Shown: positions 53,854 to 64,000, numbered from the stretch's first letter. The stretch: 64,000 nt of DNA from an uncultured Clostridia bacterium (GCA_947628085.1 CANQYM010000001.1:124001-188000), one strand, 5' to 3'. The notes: generated by a model not told the origin, from the sequence alone. A program made the numbers and translations.

Positions 53854-56226
53854 TTATTTTAAGAATTTTTTAAAGAATTCACTGTTTTTAGGTTCTAAAT
53901 CGTTTTGAACTATATCTATAAATTCTTTTATCATTTCCTTAGTATATTTGCTTCCTGTTCTTTCATAGAATTTCTTTAGTGGTTTTTGCAAATTCATCAT
54001 AACTTTTATTGCTCTATTAGTGTGTTGTTCTTTAAGAAGCCTGTCCATATAATCCATTTGATTATCATAAACCATTTTTCCAACTCTTGTATGCCTCAAT
54101 TGCTCTAATGTATTTTCTTCTGTTATAACTGATAAATCTATGTTTCTATTTGGAATTTTAAATCCTAAAAGTTCTTCAAAGTTTCTATCACTTACATTTT
54201 TAACATTTCCATTGTAATACACTTCTGGATATTTTTTAGTTATGTTTTTATCTTCTGAAGTTACTTTTATTCTTTTGCTAAGAACAATATCTCGGCTTGA
54301 CTTACCAACTAAAATTTTATATACGCCAGACTCTACAGCCCATTTTTTAGATTCTACATTATAGTATTCAAAAGCATCTTTTGATAAAGTAATATGTACT
54401 GTTTTTTCTTCTCCAGGATTAAGTTCTATTTTCTCAAATCCTTTAAGTTCTTTTACTGGTTTAAATATAGTAGGATTTTCTTGTGAAACATAAACTTGCG
54501 CTACTTCTTTTCCTTTTACTTTTCCAATATTTTTAATTTTAAAATATACTTCTACATTTTTGTTTACATCTATTTTCAAACCAGAATATTTAAATTTTGT
54601 ATAGCTTAAGCCATATCCAAAAGGGAAAAGTACTTCTAAATTATTTTTATCGTAATATCTATATCCAACATAAATTCCCTCTTTATATTCTACACTTACT
54701 TCTGAACCTGGATAGTTATTGTAGCAAGGCGTATCTTCTAATTTTAAAGGATATGTTTCAGCTAGCTTTCCACTTGGATTTACTTTTCCAACTAAGCAGT
54801 TTATAACTCCTCTTTCTCCAGACTCACCACCTAAGTATCCACACATTATTCCTTTAACTTTGTCTTTCCATGGCATTACAACAGGTGCTCCATTTGATAA
54901 AGAAACAATAACATTTTTATTTACTTTAGAAATTTCTGTTATTAATTTATTTTGATTTTCTGGAAGAGATAAGTTTTTTCTATCTATTCCTTCTGACTCA
55001 TAATTTTCTGTTAATCCTGCAAAAATTAAAACTACATCATTTCTTTTAGCTACTTCTAAAGCTTCTTTTAGTAATTCTTCATCTTTATCTGAAACTATTC
55101 TTTCATAGCCTTTTGCATAATCTATTTCATAGCCATATTCAACTAAGCAATCATAAGCACTTTCTAAATTATATGGATTTATTGTTGAGCTACCAGCACC
55201 TTGAAATCTTGGTTTTTTAGCTAAATCACCAATTAAAGCAAATTTTTTATTTTTTATTGGTAATACATTGTCATCATTTTTAAGTAGAACCATTGATTCT
55301 TCTGCAATTTTTAATGCTATATCATGATGCTTTTCCATATCATATTCATCTGGATTATCTTTTTCTAAAGTTTTAAATGCTATTTTTAAAATTCTATCTA
55401 CTAATTCATTTAATGTTTCTTCACTTACTCTGCCTTCATTTACAGCATCTATTATTTCTTGAACAGCACCTGTTCTTCCTCCTGGCATTTCTAATTCATT
55501 ACCAGCAATAAGTCCAGATACTCTATCGTTATTAGCTCCCCAATCTGTAATAACTATTCCATCAAATTTCCATTCTTTTTTTAGAATGTCTAATAAAACT
55601 TTATTTTCACTGCAAAAATCTCCATTTACTTTATTGTATGCGCTCATTACTGCCCATGGTTTTGCCTCTTTAACAATCATTTCAAATGCTTTTAAATAAA
55701 TTTCTCTTAAAGTTCTTTCATCTATTACAACATTTATGAATCTTCTTTTATCTTCCTGATTATTTGCTGCAAAATGTTTTACACAAGCACCAACATTATT
55801 TTTTTGTAATCCCTTTACATATTCAATTCCTAATTTTCCGGCCAAGTATGGGTCCTCAGCAAAATATTCGAAATTTCTACCACATAAAGGACTTCTTTTC
55901 ATATTAATTGCAGGTCCAAGTAAAATATTTACATCCCAGTGAATAGCTTCTTTTCCTAAAGCATCACCCAATTTATAAGCAACTTTTTTATTCCAACTGC
56001 TTGCTATTGTAGCAGAAGTTGGAAAAGAAGTTGCTATCTCACTTTTATTTATTCCTAAGTTATCGGCTTTTAATTTCTGAATTCTTAAACCATGTGGTCC
56101 ATCAGACATAGTAATCTTTGGTATGTTTAATCTTTTTATTGCCATAGTATTCCAGTAATCTTTGCCAACACATAAACTAGCTTTTTCTTCTAGTGTTAGT
56201 TTATCTATTATTTCCCCATATTGCAT
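53854..56226 (-). CDS. Glycoside hydrolase family 3 beta-glucosidase
   Basis: 790 aa; KHFAANNQED, GIVITDWGAN, GAGSSTINPYN, GYGLSYTKFKYS. Confidence 0.95.
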   Translation of the reverse strand: MQYGEIIDKLTLEEKASLCVGKDYWNTMAIKRLNIPKITMSDGPHGLRIQKLKADNLGINKSEIATSFPTSATIASSWNKKVAYKLGDALGKEAIHWDVNILLGPAINMKRSPLCGRNFEYFAEDPYLAGKLGIEYVKGLQKNNVGACVKHFAANNQEDKRRFINVVIDERTLREIYLKAFEMIVKEAKPWAVMSAYNKVNGDFCSENKVLLDILKKEWKFDGIVITDWGANNDRVSGLIAGNELEMPGGRTGAVQEIIDAVNEGRVSEETLNELVDRILKIAFKTLEKDNPDEYDMEKHHDIALKIAEESMVLLKNDDNVLPIKNKKFALIGDLAKKPRFQGAGSSTINPYNLESAYDCLVEYGYEIDYAKGYERIVSDKDEELLKEALEVAKRNDVVLIFAGLTENYESEGIDRKNLSLPENQNKLITEISKVNKNVIVSLSNGAPVVMPWKDKVKGIMCGYLGGESGERGVINCLVGKVNPSGKLAETYPLKLEDTPCYNNYPGSEVSVEYKEGIYVGYRYYDKNNLEVLFPFGYGLSYTKFKYSGLKIDVNKNVEVYFKIKNIGKVKGKEVAQVYVSQENPTIFKPVKELKGFEKIELNPGEEKTVHITLSKDAFEYYNVESKKWAVESGVYKILVGKSSRDIVLSKRIKVTSEDKNITKKYPEVYYNGNVKNVSDRNFEELLGFKIPNRNIDLSVITEENTLEQLRHTRVGKMVYDNQMDYMDRLLKEQHTNRAIKVMMNLQKPLKKFYERTGSKYTKEMIKEFIDIVQNDLEPKNSEFFKKFLK

Positions 56227-56337
56227 ATCTTTTGTACTACTCCTTTTTATACTTGTATATTATATATCATAACTTAAGAATAATTTCAATTAAAAACTCC
56301 TAAAAATAAACATTTTTTTAGAAATTTTTTAAGCTTT

Positions 56338-57120
56338 TTATCTTTCAAATTCATTTAAATTTTTAAATTCATAACCCATGTTTTTAGCTTCTTTTATAAT
56401 ATCATCTAAAATGTTTGCATTGTCTTTTGATGTTGCATGTAGTAGCAAAACAGCTCCACTATGCAAATTTTCTAATATTTTCTTTTTTCCATATTCTTCT
56501 CTATTTTGTTTTTCAGTATCCCAATCATCATAAGCCAAAGACCACATTACAGGAATATAGTTTAATTTACTAACTGTATCTATAACTCTTCTACTGAACT
56601 CTCCTTTAGGCGGTCTAAAATATGTCATTTCATAACCAAATTTTTCATATAAACTATTATGTAATTTCATAATTTCATCTTTAATTTCATCATCACTGAT
56701 ATTGGGCAAGCACTTATGATTAACTGTGTGGTTTCCAACAATATGCCCATCTTCTATCATTCTTTTAACTATATCACTTGCAGAATTTAAGTAATGACCT
56801 GTTATAAAAAAGCTTGCTTTAACATTGTTTTGGGATAAAACATCTAAAATTTTTTCTGTGTATCCGCCTTCATATCCGCAATCAAAAGTTAAATATAATT
56901 TTTTTGATTCTTTATTTCCCATAGAAATACCATTATAATCTTGTATTACTTTATTAGAATTTGCATCTAAAATTGCTTGCTCATGATTTTTTCCTCTTTT
57001 GAATCCCCATGCTAAAAGTTTATTATCTAAAGTATTTGCATTAGAATATAAACAAAATTGAAAAATGCATATAATTAATAAGAAAAACGCCAATAGGTGT
57101 TTTATTATTTTTTCTTTCAT
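56338..57120 (-). CDS. pdaA: PdaA-like polysaccharide deacetylase
   Basis: 260 aa; LYLTFDCGYEGGYT, GNHTVNHKCLP, FRPPKGEFS. Confidence 0.9.
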   Translation of the reverse strand: MKEKIIKHLLAFFLLIICIFQFCLYSNANTLDNKLLAWGFKRGKNHEQAILDANSNKVIQDYNGISMGNKESKKLYLTFDCGYEGGYTEKILDVLSQNNVKASFFITGHYLNSASDIVKRMIEDGHIVGNHTVNHKCLPNISDDEIKDEIMKLHNSLYEKFGYEMTYFRPPKGEFSRRVIDTVSKLNYIPVMWSLAYDDWDTEKQNREEYGKKKILENLHSGAVLLLHATSKDNANILDDIIKEAKNMGYEFKNLNEFER

Positions 57121-57219
57121 ATAAGCCTCCTATTTTTTAAGTTACTAAAATTTATTCCTTATTAATTTTTATATGCATTTAAATTTTTATATATTCAATT
57201 GTTTAAAATTTTTAAATAT

Positions 57220-57897
57220 CTAATTTTCTAGTATTTTCCAACTGCCTACTTTTTCAGGATAATATTCAAAAGTCATTTCTTCTTTTTTAGTTGGATGAAT
57301 AAAACTTAAATAGTATGCCCAAAGTGCAAGTTGTTTTCCTCTTCCTCTCGTTCCATATTTTTGGTCTCCACTTAAACTATGTCCTCTTGAAGCAAATTGA
57401 ACTCTTATTTGATGATGTCTTCCAGTATGTAAATCTACTTTAACAACCGATAAATTAATTTCTTCGTTGTATTTAATTACTTCATAATCTAAAACTGCTT
57501 CTTTTGCATTTTTTGTTTTTTCATCTACAACTTTACTTGTATTTGTTTTCTCATTTTTTAAAAGATAATCTTTAAAAGTTCCTCTTTCGTTTTCTAATTT
57601 TCCATCTACTATGCATAAATATTTTTTATGCATTTTTTTATCTCTTACTTGCTCACTTAATCTTGAAGCAGATTTAGATGTTTTAGCAAATACCATAACT
57701 CCACCGGTTGGTCTATCTAATCTATGAACTAAGCCTAAATAAACATCGCCTGGTTTATTATATTTTTCTTTTAAATATTTTTTTATTATTGTAAGCATAT
57801 CTTCATCACCAGTTTTATCTGCTTGTGAAGGTATGTTAACAGGCTTTACAACAACAATTATATGATTATCTTCATATAATACATTTAATGGTTCCAC
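57220..57897 (-). CDS. RluA/RluD-family pseudouridine synthase
   Basis: 225 aa; LVHRLDRPTGGVMVFAKT, DLHTGRHHQIRVQFA. Confidence 0.93.
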   Translation of the reverse strand: MEPLNVLYEDNHIIVVVKPVNIPSQADKTGDEDMLTIIKKYLKEKYNKPGDVYLGLVHRLDRPTGGVMVFAKTSKSASRLSEQVRDKKMHKKYLCIVDGKLENERGTFKDYLLKNEKTNTSKVVDEKTKNAKEAVLDYEVIKYNEEINLSVVKVDLHTGRHHQIRVQFASRGHSLSGDQKYGTRGRGKQLALWAYYLSFIHPTKKEEMTFEYYPEKVGSWKILEN

Positions 57898-57921
57898 TTT
57901 AAATTTTCCTTTCTTTAAGTT

Positions 57922-58785
57922 TTAGTTTTCCCATCTTCCATATATTCCACAAGGAAGTACTAAGTTAGAATTTTTCATTGGAAGTCCTATTTCTCCTGAA
58001 GATAATTTTCCTGTTTTCATTTTTAATTTTATACTTAATATATTTTCTAATACTTTTGAAGATATTCCTGTTGTGTAAGAATTAATTAAGAAAAATAATG
58101 GATTATCTGATAAAACAGCTGAGCATAATTCCACTAAATCTGAAATATTGTTTTCAAATTGCCATACTTCTCCATTTTTTCCTCTTCCATAAGATGGTGG
58201 GTCCATAATGATGGCATCATATTTATTGCCTCTTCTTATTTCTCTTTGAACAAATTTTGTAACATCATCAACTATAAATCTTACTGGTCTATTTTCAAGT
58301 CCAGATGATGCCACATTTTCTTTTGCCCAAGAAACCATACCTTTTGAGCTATCTACATGGCAAACTTGAGCACCTGCATAGCTACAAGCAACTGTTGCAC
58401 CACCAGTATATGCAAAAAGATTTAACACTTTTATATCTTTTCTTTTTGAACTCTTTATTTTATTTATCATCCAATCCCAATTAACAGCCTGCTCTGGAAA
58501 CAATCCTGTGTGTTTAAATCCCATTGGTTTTATATTAAAAGTTAAATCTTTATAATGAACTTGCCAACTTTCTGGAATTTTCTTTTTATATTGCCAAGCA
58601 CCGCCACCAGTGTTGCTTCTGCTATATTTTGCAAAAGCTGAATTCCATTTTTCTGGAAATGATTTTTCTTTCCAAATTATTTGTGGATCTGGTCTAATTA
58701 AAATAATGTTGCTCCAAGATTCAAGCTTCTCTCCATTTGCCATATCTAATATTTCATAATCTTTCCAATCTCTTGCTATCTCCAT
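57922..58785 (-). CDS. Class I SAM-dependent rRNA methyltransferase (RlmI-like)
   Basis: 287 aa; VLNLFAYTGGATVACSYAGA, DAIIMDPPSYGRG. Confidence 0.9.
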   Translation of the reverse strand: MEIARDWKDYEILDMANGEKLESWSNIILIRPDPQIIWKEKSFPEKWNSAFAKYSRSNTGGGAWQYKKKIPESWQVHYKDLTFNIKPMGFKHTGLFPEQAVNWDWMINKIKSSKRKDIKVLNLFAYTGGATVACSYAGAQVCHVDSSKGMVSWAKENVASSGLENRPVRFIVDDVTKFVQREIRRGNKYDAIIMDPPSYGRGKNGEVWQFENNISDLVELCSAVLSDNPLFFLINSYTTGISSKVLENILSIKLKMKTGKLSSGEIGLPMKNSNLVLPCGIYGRWEN

Positions 58786-58799
58786 ACATTAATCCTCTT

Positions 58800-59657
58800 T
58801 TAATTGTTCATAGTTTCTAATTTATTTTTAACTTCTTCCACAATTTCTGGTGGTGTAGATGCTCCTGCCATAATTCCTACTTTATCTGTAGGGCTAAAAT
58901 CTAGTACATTTATTTCTTCTGCTGTTTCTATGCAACATGCTTTTTCACAATTTTCTTTTGCAATTTTAAAAAGCTCACTTGTATTTGAACTATGTTTTCC
59001 ACCAATTATTATCATTTTGTTTACTTCTTGTGCAATTTTTCTAGTTTCTGCTTGTCTTATTTCTGTAGTAGGACAAACATTTTTATCTAATATAACTTCT
59101 GTTTCAATAAAATTTTTTTCAATTTCATCCATTAGAAAATCACAATATGAGCTAGATATTGTTGTTTGTGTTGTAACATATACTTTAGATAAATCTGTTT
59201 TTTCAAATTCTTTATATGCATCTAAAATATCATCTTCTGTTTCAACAACGAAGCTATTTTCTCCAGCAAATCCTTTTGTTCCAATTGTTTCTGGATGTTT
59301 TTTCTTTCCCAAAATTATAATAAAGGAATCTTCTTTTGCTTTCTTTGCTTTTTCGTGTATTAATTTTACTTTTTCACAAGTTAAATCTACTACTTCTTGA
59401 TTTTTTTGTTTAGCAAGCTCATATACTTCTTCTGCTTCTCCGTGAGCTCTAAACATAACAGTTTCTTCATTTGGAACTTCATCTAAGCTATTTACTGTTG
59501 TCATTCCTTTTGACTCTAGTTTTTTTATAACCTGGTCATTATGAACTATTTCTCCCAAACAATATGCTTTTTTACCATCTAAAGTTTCTTCTGCTTTTTT
59601 TATTGCTCTTTTAACTCCCATGCAAAATCCACTTGTTTTTCCAACAATTATTTCCAT
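58800..59657 (-). CDS. ispH: 4-hydroxy-3-methylbut-2-enyl diphosphate reductase
   Basis: 285 aa; GFCMGVKRAIKKAEE, GEIVHNDQVI, FRAHGEAEEVYELA. Confidence 0.96.
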   Translation of the reverse strand: MEIIVGKTSGFCMGVKRAIKKAEETLDGKKAYCLGEIVHNDQVIKKLESKGMTTVNSLDEVPNEETVMFRAHGEAEEVYELAKQKNQEVVDLTCEKVKLIHEKAKKAKEDSFIIILGKKKHPETIGTKGFAGENSFVVETEDDILDAYKEFEKTDLSKVYVTTQTTISSSYCDFLMDEIEKNFIETEVILDKNVCPTTEIRQAETRKIAQEVNKMIIIGGKHSSNTSELFKIAKENCEKACCIETAEEINVLDFSPTDKVGIMAGASTPPEIVEEVKNKLETMNN

Positions 59658-59700
59658 TTTTACTCCTTTTATTTTAAAATTGCATTTTTAATTTTTAAAA

Positions 59701-59805
59701 TTACATTGTTTGAAGTATTGTGACAAAAGTATATAATAAAACACTTAAAACTCCAAAACTAATGCTTGTCCCTATTAACAATATTCCTATAAAAATCTTT
59801 TTCAT
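59701..59805 (-). CDS. Small membrane protein, 34 aa
   Basis: ATG at 59805 with AAGGAG RBS, TAA at 59703-59701: MKKIFIGILLIGTSISFGVLSVLLYTFVTILQTM. Confidence 0.65.
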   Translation of the reverse strand: MKKIFIGILLIGTSISFGVLSVLLYTFVTILQTM

Positions 59806-59931
59806 AAAAACTCCTTTTTCACCTATATATTTTTTATAAAACATATATATTCGGAAAAAGAAATTTTATGACTAGATTTATAAAAATTTTCATATTTAGT
59901 ATTAATAAATTTTATATATTATTCACTAAAT

Positions 59932-60074
59932 TTTTTCCGTTCAAGCTAATTCTCATAGAAATTCTAAGATTATAAAATGCGCCTCTTTCGCTACTCAAAT
60001 CTTCGATTTGCCTTCGAACATCCCTCATTTTATAATCTAAGAATTTCTAATTCGAATTACTTTCAAATCCAAAA
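59932..60074 (-). repeat. 143-bp palindromic intergenic element, copy B (inverted relative to copy A)
   Basis: Reverse complement differs from 19931..20073 at 2 positions (GAGTAGCG vs GAGCAACG). Confidence 0.9.
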
Positions 60075-60172
60075 ATTTATTTCATAATATATAATTTATT
60101 AATTGAAAAATGTGCAAATATTTATAAAATACAAATTTATAATATTCTAGGTTAAAAATATTAATACACTTT

Positions 60173-61957
60173 TTAAAGTTCTTCCTTTAGTCTTCTTGCC
60201 AAGTTTTCGTTTATTCCTTTAACTTTAACTAATTCTTCAATTTCTGCTTCTTTTATTTTCTTTACACTTCCAAATTTTTTAAGAAGTTCTGTTCTTTTCT
60301 TTTCTCCTATTCCTTCGATGTAGTCTAACTTTGATTTTGTCATTTCCTTATCTCTAATTTTTCTATGATATTCTATTGCTGTTTTATGAACTTCATCTTG
60401 CAAATTTGTGATAAAATTAAATAAATTTTCTGAAATTTCAAATTCTTCTCTTTCTTCATTTATTAATGCTCTAGTTGAATGTTTATCATCTTTAACCATT
60501 CCGAAAACAGGAATTTCTACACCTACTTCATCTAAAGCATTTTTAATTGCTCTTATTTGTGTAATTCCACCATCTGCTAAAATTAAATCTGGCAATGTTC
60601 CAAAACCGCCTTTTGGATTTTCTATTGAATGTTTTAATCTTCTTGTTACAACTTCTTGCATACATCTAGGATCATCTTGTCCAAAAACAGTTTTTATTTT
60701 AAATCTTCTAGATAAGTTTCTTTTTATTACACCATTTTGAGCAACACACATTCCAGCTACTATAAAATTACCAGAAATATTTGATATATCAAAACTTTCA
60801 ATTTTAAGTGGAAGTCTGTCTAACTCTAAAACATCTCTTAATTCAGTTAAAATTTCTGTTTTATCTTTTACTTTGTTTTCTAATGTTATTTTGCTGTTAA
60901 GTTCTGCCATCTCAACAAATCTTAGTTTTTCACCTTTTTGAGGATTCTTTATTTCAACTTTTCTATTTGCATTATTTGAAAGCCAATGTTCTAGAAGCTC
61001 TTTTTCTTCTAGTTCATATCTAATCATAATTTTACTTGGAAAATCTTTTTTATCTAAATAATATTGCTTAATAAATCCTGAAACAATTTCGTCTTCGTTC
61101 ATATCTTTAAGCTCATCAAAAAAGTAGTGCTCTCTTCCTATCATTTTGCTATTTCTTATGAAAAACATTTCAATGCAAACAGTAACTTCATTTTTATATA
61201 AACCAATAACATCAATATTATTTTCGGAAATATTTGATACTTTTTGCTTTTCTGATACTCTTTCAATTGCTAAAATTCTATCTCTTATTTCTGCTGCTTT
61301 TTCAAATTCCAAATTTTCTGAAAAAGCGTTCATATCACTTTCCAATTCTTTTATTATAGTGTCTATTTTTCCATCTAAAAGCATAGAAATTTGATTTATT
61401 TGTTTCATATATTCTTCTCTTGAAACATAACCCATACATGGTGCTAAACATTTTTTTATATGATAATTTAAGCAAGCTCTATCTTGATTTTTAAAATTTT
61501 TGCATTGTCTTATTTTAAATTTTTCTTTAATAAAGCTTATCATTTCTTTTGCAGCAGAAACATTTGGATATGGCCCAAAATATTTTGCTCCATCATTTAA
61601 AATACGCCTTGTCATAAATACACCTGGGTAATCTGATTTCATGTCTATTTTTATGTATGGATATGTTTTGTCATCTTTTAATAGAACATTAAATTTGGGC
61701 CTATATTTTTTTATTAAATTACATTCAAGAATTAATGCTTCATCTTCACTTCCAACAACTATATATTCAAAATGGTCTATTAATGAGACCATTTTTTCTA
61801 TTCTTGGTGTTTTATTTGTTTTTCTAAAATAAGATCTTACTCTATTTTTTAAAACAACAGCTTTTCCAACATAAATAATGTTATCGTCTTTGTCGTGCAT
61901 TAAATAAACACCTGGTTTTTCTGGAAGTTTTTTTAATTCTTCTTCGATATTAAACAT
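60173..61957 (-). CDS. uvrC: Excinuclease ABC subunit C
   Basis: 594 aa; LPEKPGVYLMHDKDDNIIYVGKA, FDISNISG, DGGITQIRAIKNAL, C-terminal HhH. Confidence 0.97.
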   Translation of the reverse strand: MFNIEEELKKLPEKPGVYLMHDKDDNIIYVGKAVVLKNRVRSYFRKTNKTPRIEKMVSLIDHFEYIVVGSEDEALILECNLIKKYRPKFNVLLKDDKTYPYIKIDMKSDYPGVFMTRRILNDGAKYFGPYPNVSAAKEMISFIKEKFKIRQCKNFKNQDRACLNYHIKKCLAPCMGYVSREEYMKQINQISMLLDGKIDTIIKELESDMNAFSENLEFEKAAEIRDRILAIERVSEKQKVSNISENNIDVIGLYKNEVTVCIEMFFIRNSKMIGREHYFFDELKDMNEDEIVSGFIKQYYLDKKDFPSKIMIRYELEEKELLEHWLSNNANRKVEIKNPQKGEKLRFVEMAELNSKITLENKVKDKTEILTELRDVLELDRLPLKIESFDISNISGNFIVAGMCVAQNGVIKRNLSRRFKIKTVFGQDDPRCMQEVVTRRLKHSIENPKGGFGTLPDLILADGGITQIRAIKNALDEVGVEIPVFGMVKDDKHSTRALINEEREEFEISENLFNFITNLQDEVHKTAIEYHRKIRDKEMTKSKLDYIEGIGEKKRTELLKKFGSVKKIKEAEIEELVKVKGINENLARRLKEEL

Positions 61958-61994
61958 TTATTTAATCTCCGTAAAAATTATTATTCTAGTTTTT

Positions 61995-62525
61995 TTATTG
62001 TTCTAGATATCCTATAAAAGGAATATTTCTCCCTCTTTCATCTACATCAAATCCATAACCTACAACAAATTTATTTTCTATTTCAAAACAAGTATAATCA
62101 ACTTTAACATCAATTTTTCTTCTTTCTTTTTTATCTGCTAAAACTGCTACTTTTATGCTATTTGGATTTAATGATTGTAAATATTCTTTTAAATATTTAA
62201 GAGTATAACCTGTATCTATTATGTCTTCAACAATTAACACATCTTTTCCTGAAATATCTGAATCTAATCCTTTTTTCATTATAATATTTCCAGTGCTTTG
62301 TGTTCCTTCATAGCTTGAAACTTGTATTGTTTCTAGCATTATTGGGGTTTTCATTTTCATTACTAAATCTACTGTAAAAAATATGGCTCCTTTTAAAACT
62401 GAAATAACAAGAATTTCTTTCCCTTTATAGTCTTTATCAATTTCATTTGCAACTTCTTGTATTCTTTTTTGAATTTCTTCTTCTGTATACATTACTTTTA
62501 ATTTTTTTCTTATATCTTCTTTCAT
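61995..62525 (-). CDS. hpt: Hypoxanthine phosphoribosyltransferase
   Basis: 176 aa; VLIVEDIIDTGYTLKYL, VGYGFDVDERGRNIPFIG. Confidence 0.96.
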   Translation of the reverse strand: MKEDIRKKLKVMYTEEEIQKRIQEVANEIDKDYKGKEILVISVLKGAIFFTVDLVMKMKTPIMLETIQVSSYEGTQSTGNIIMKKGLDSDISGKDVLIVEDIIDTGYTLKYLKEYLQSLNPNSIKVAVLADKKERRKIDVKVDYTCFEIENKFVVGYGFDVDERGRNIPFIGYLEQ

Positions 62526-62553
62526 AAAATCTCCAAATAATATATTTAAATTT

Positions 62554-64000
62554 TTATCGTTCCTCTTGATTATTTTCTCTCGTATTTTGAGAATCAGTTA
62601 TCTCCTGATTTTCCTTTGAATCTTTAATTACTCTCTCAACCTTTTTATTAAATATTTCTAGTTCTTCTTTTGTTAAAGCTCCAAAATTATTAGAAGTTTG
62701 ACTACTAGCAGCTTCTGATTCTTCATGTATAAGCTCTGCTGAAGGTAATGCCTTTTGTTTAGAAAATATTGTTGATATTCTTGTAAAAATATTTTTCATT
62801 TTAGCTTGAAAAGGTGATAATTCTTTATCCATAGCAATTTTCTTTAAAGCAACTGGTGCTACAAAATTATCCCATCCTTCATTAACATAGTATGGATCTA
62901 AATATTTCTCAAATGAACTACCTTTAACAGCAAGAATATTGTCTATTTCTTCATCTGATTTTTCTAAATTTATTCCTAGTTTTTCTAGTCCATGTTCTTC
63001 TATCATATCATAATTAACTAGGTTTCCTGCTCTTGCCCAATTGCATAAAGTTATTAATTTAGAAACTGATGGAAAGTTTTGTTCATTTCTTATAACTTCG
63101 TGTGTATGTATAATTCTTTTATTAGTTTCTTGTATTGCACTCATATTATTAGACAATACACTTTGCGAGATAGAAGGATCTTTGAAATCCTCTGCAAATT
63201 TTTCTATTCTATCCATCATTATAACTGTTAACTTTTTTTGATCAAAAGTAATTCTATCTAAAAATTCTTTCGCATCTTCAACACTTTTTATACTATAAGT
63301 CATCATCCTATCTTGAATTTTATCTTCACATATACTATAAATTCCTGATAATCCATTTTTTACATTCATATCCATTTGGTTAAAATCCATTCTTTTATTA
63401 GGATCTAGATTATACAATGAATTGTTTAGTAATGTTAAATTAGCCTCTAAACTATCTAAAAACTCTTCTGTTCTAAATGGAAGTTCATTAGCTGAAGTTG
63501 ATAAAAAATGTTTTAAAGTATCTCTATCTTGAATACCATTTTTTAATAGTTCTTGTTCACTAACTCCATATGCTGCTTCAATTGCATCCACAACAAAAGT
63601 TACATCTGCATAACCTATAGCATGATGATTTATAAATGCATTTTCCTTGGGTTGTGTAGGAAATACTGTTTTGTATGAAGCTTTTTCTATAAATACTTCT
63701 AGTAAAGATGTATTCATTTCGCCTGTATATTGATTAAAACTCATTAATCTATCAGATCCGTCTTGAGTATGAGTTAGTGCATGATAAATTTCATGTGTAA
63801 AAGTTTGATATAATTCTTCTGGAGTACATCTTTTAGCATAATCTTTAGCTAAAGTTATTGTTTTATCAACAGGATTATAAAGTCCATTTGCATTTCCATA
63901 TTCATCAGGCATTTTGGAAATATTAACTTTTTGTAGGCTTTCTTCTAAGCAAGCTAAGTCAATCTGCATTTTATATTCATCAAGTTCATATTGATGAATT
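62554..64000 (-). CDS. HExxH-motif protein of unknown family, 5' end off the window
   Basis: Contains FTHEIYHALTH; frame stays open upstream of the annotated ATG at 63969 (IHQYELDEYK-MQIDLACLEE) to the window edge. Confidence 0.75.
   Translation of the reverse strand, partial: IHQYELDEYKMQIDLACLEESLQKVNISKMPDEYGNANGLYNPVDKTITLAKDYAKRCTPEELYQTFTHEIYHALTHTQDGSDRLMSFNQYTGEMNTSLLEVFIEKASYKTVFPTQPKENAFINHHAIGYADVTFVVDAIEAAYGVSEQELLKNGIQDRDTLKHFLSTSANELPFRTEEFLDSLEANLTLLNNSLYNLDPNKRMDFNQMDMNVKNGLSGIYSICEDKIQDRMMTYSIKSVEDAKEFLDRITFDQKKLTVIMMDRIEKFAEDFKDPSISQSVLSNNMSAIQETNKRIIHTHEVIRNEQNFPSVSKLITLCNWARAGNLVNYDMIEEHGLEKLGINLEKSDEEIDNILAVKGSSFEKYLDPYYVNEGWDNFVAPVALKKIAMDKELSPFQAKMKNIFTRISTIFSKQKALPSAELIHEESEAASSQTSNNFGALTKEELEIFNKKVERVIKDSKENQEITDSQNTRENNQEER

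Noticed and set aside
58804-59400. Plus-strand 198-aa ORF antisense to ispH
   Set aside because: Lies entirely within the confidently identified ispH on the opposite strand.
1-64000. CRISPR arrays, rRNA, tRNA, prophage or integrase genes
   Set aside because: No spaced direct repeats, rRNA-like blocks, recognisable tRNA cloverleaf/CCA ends, or transposase/integrase ORFs were seen; a tRNAscan/Infernal run would be needed to be sure.

Overview
AT-rich 64 kb window from a spore-forming low-GC Firmicute (Clostridia-like: alpha/beta SASP, yqfC/yqfD, pdaA). Nearly all genes are on the minus strand. Main blocks: (i) a Tad/type IV-like pilus operon (CpaB/SAF protein, two degenerate MinD/CpaE-like proteins, CpaF/TadA ATPase, fused TadB-TadC-like membrane protein, a run of pilin-like genes), ~1-10.8 kb; (ii) housekeeping and sporulation genes (HAD hydrolase, SASP, hpf, recO, era, DUF3048, dgkA, ybeY, yqfD, yqfC), ~11-20.5 kb; (iii) a surface-protein/secretion region, ~21-45 kb, with four SipW-like signal peptidases, TasA/camelysin-like membrane proteins, a giant YGGG-repeat beta-helix protein and a membrane-anchored McrB-like AAA+ ATPase with a possible DUF2357/McrC-like partner; (iv) a plus-strand acidic AT-hook-like protein, clpB, glycosyltransferase, GH3, pdaA, RNA-modification genes, ispH, uvrC, hpt and a truncated HExxH protein. 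Main finding: only two long genes are broken by a frame change (CpaF-like ATPase, exactly in its Walker A motif, and the giant beta-helix protein). Both breaks fall at an in-frame CGG codon followed by A. In both, skipping the C so that GGA is read restores one full-length ORF. In a by-eye scan of every CGG trinucleotide, I found no other in-frame CGG codon in any credible CDS of the window. This suggests +1 frameshifting at an unassigned or very rare CGG codon. Other leads: a 143-bp palindromic intergenic element in two near-identical inverted copies 40 kb apart, a second inverted-repeat element, pilin paralogs with exchanged N-terminal signals, hairpins between pilin genes, and two small ORFs absent from the ORF track.
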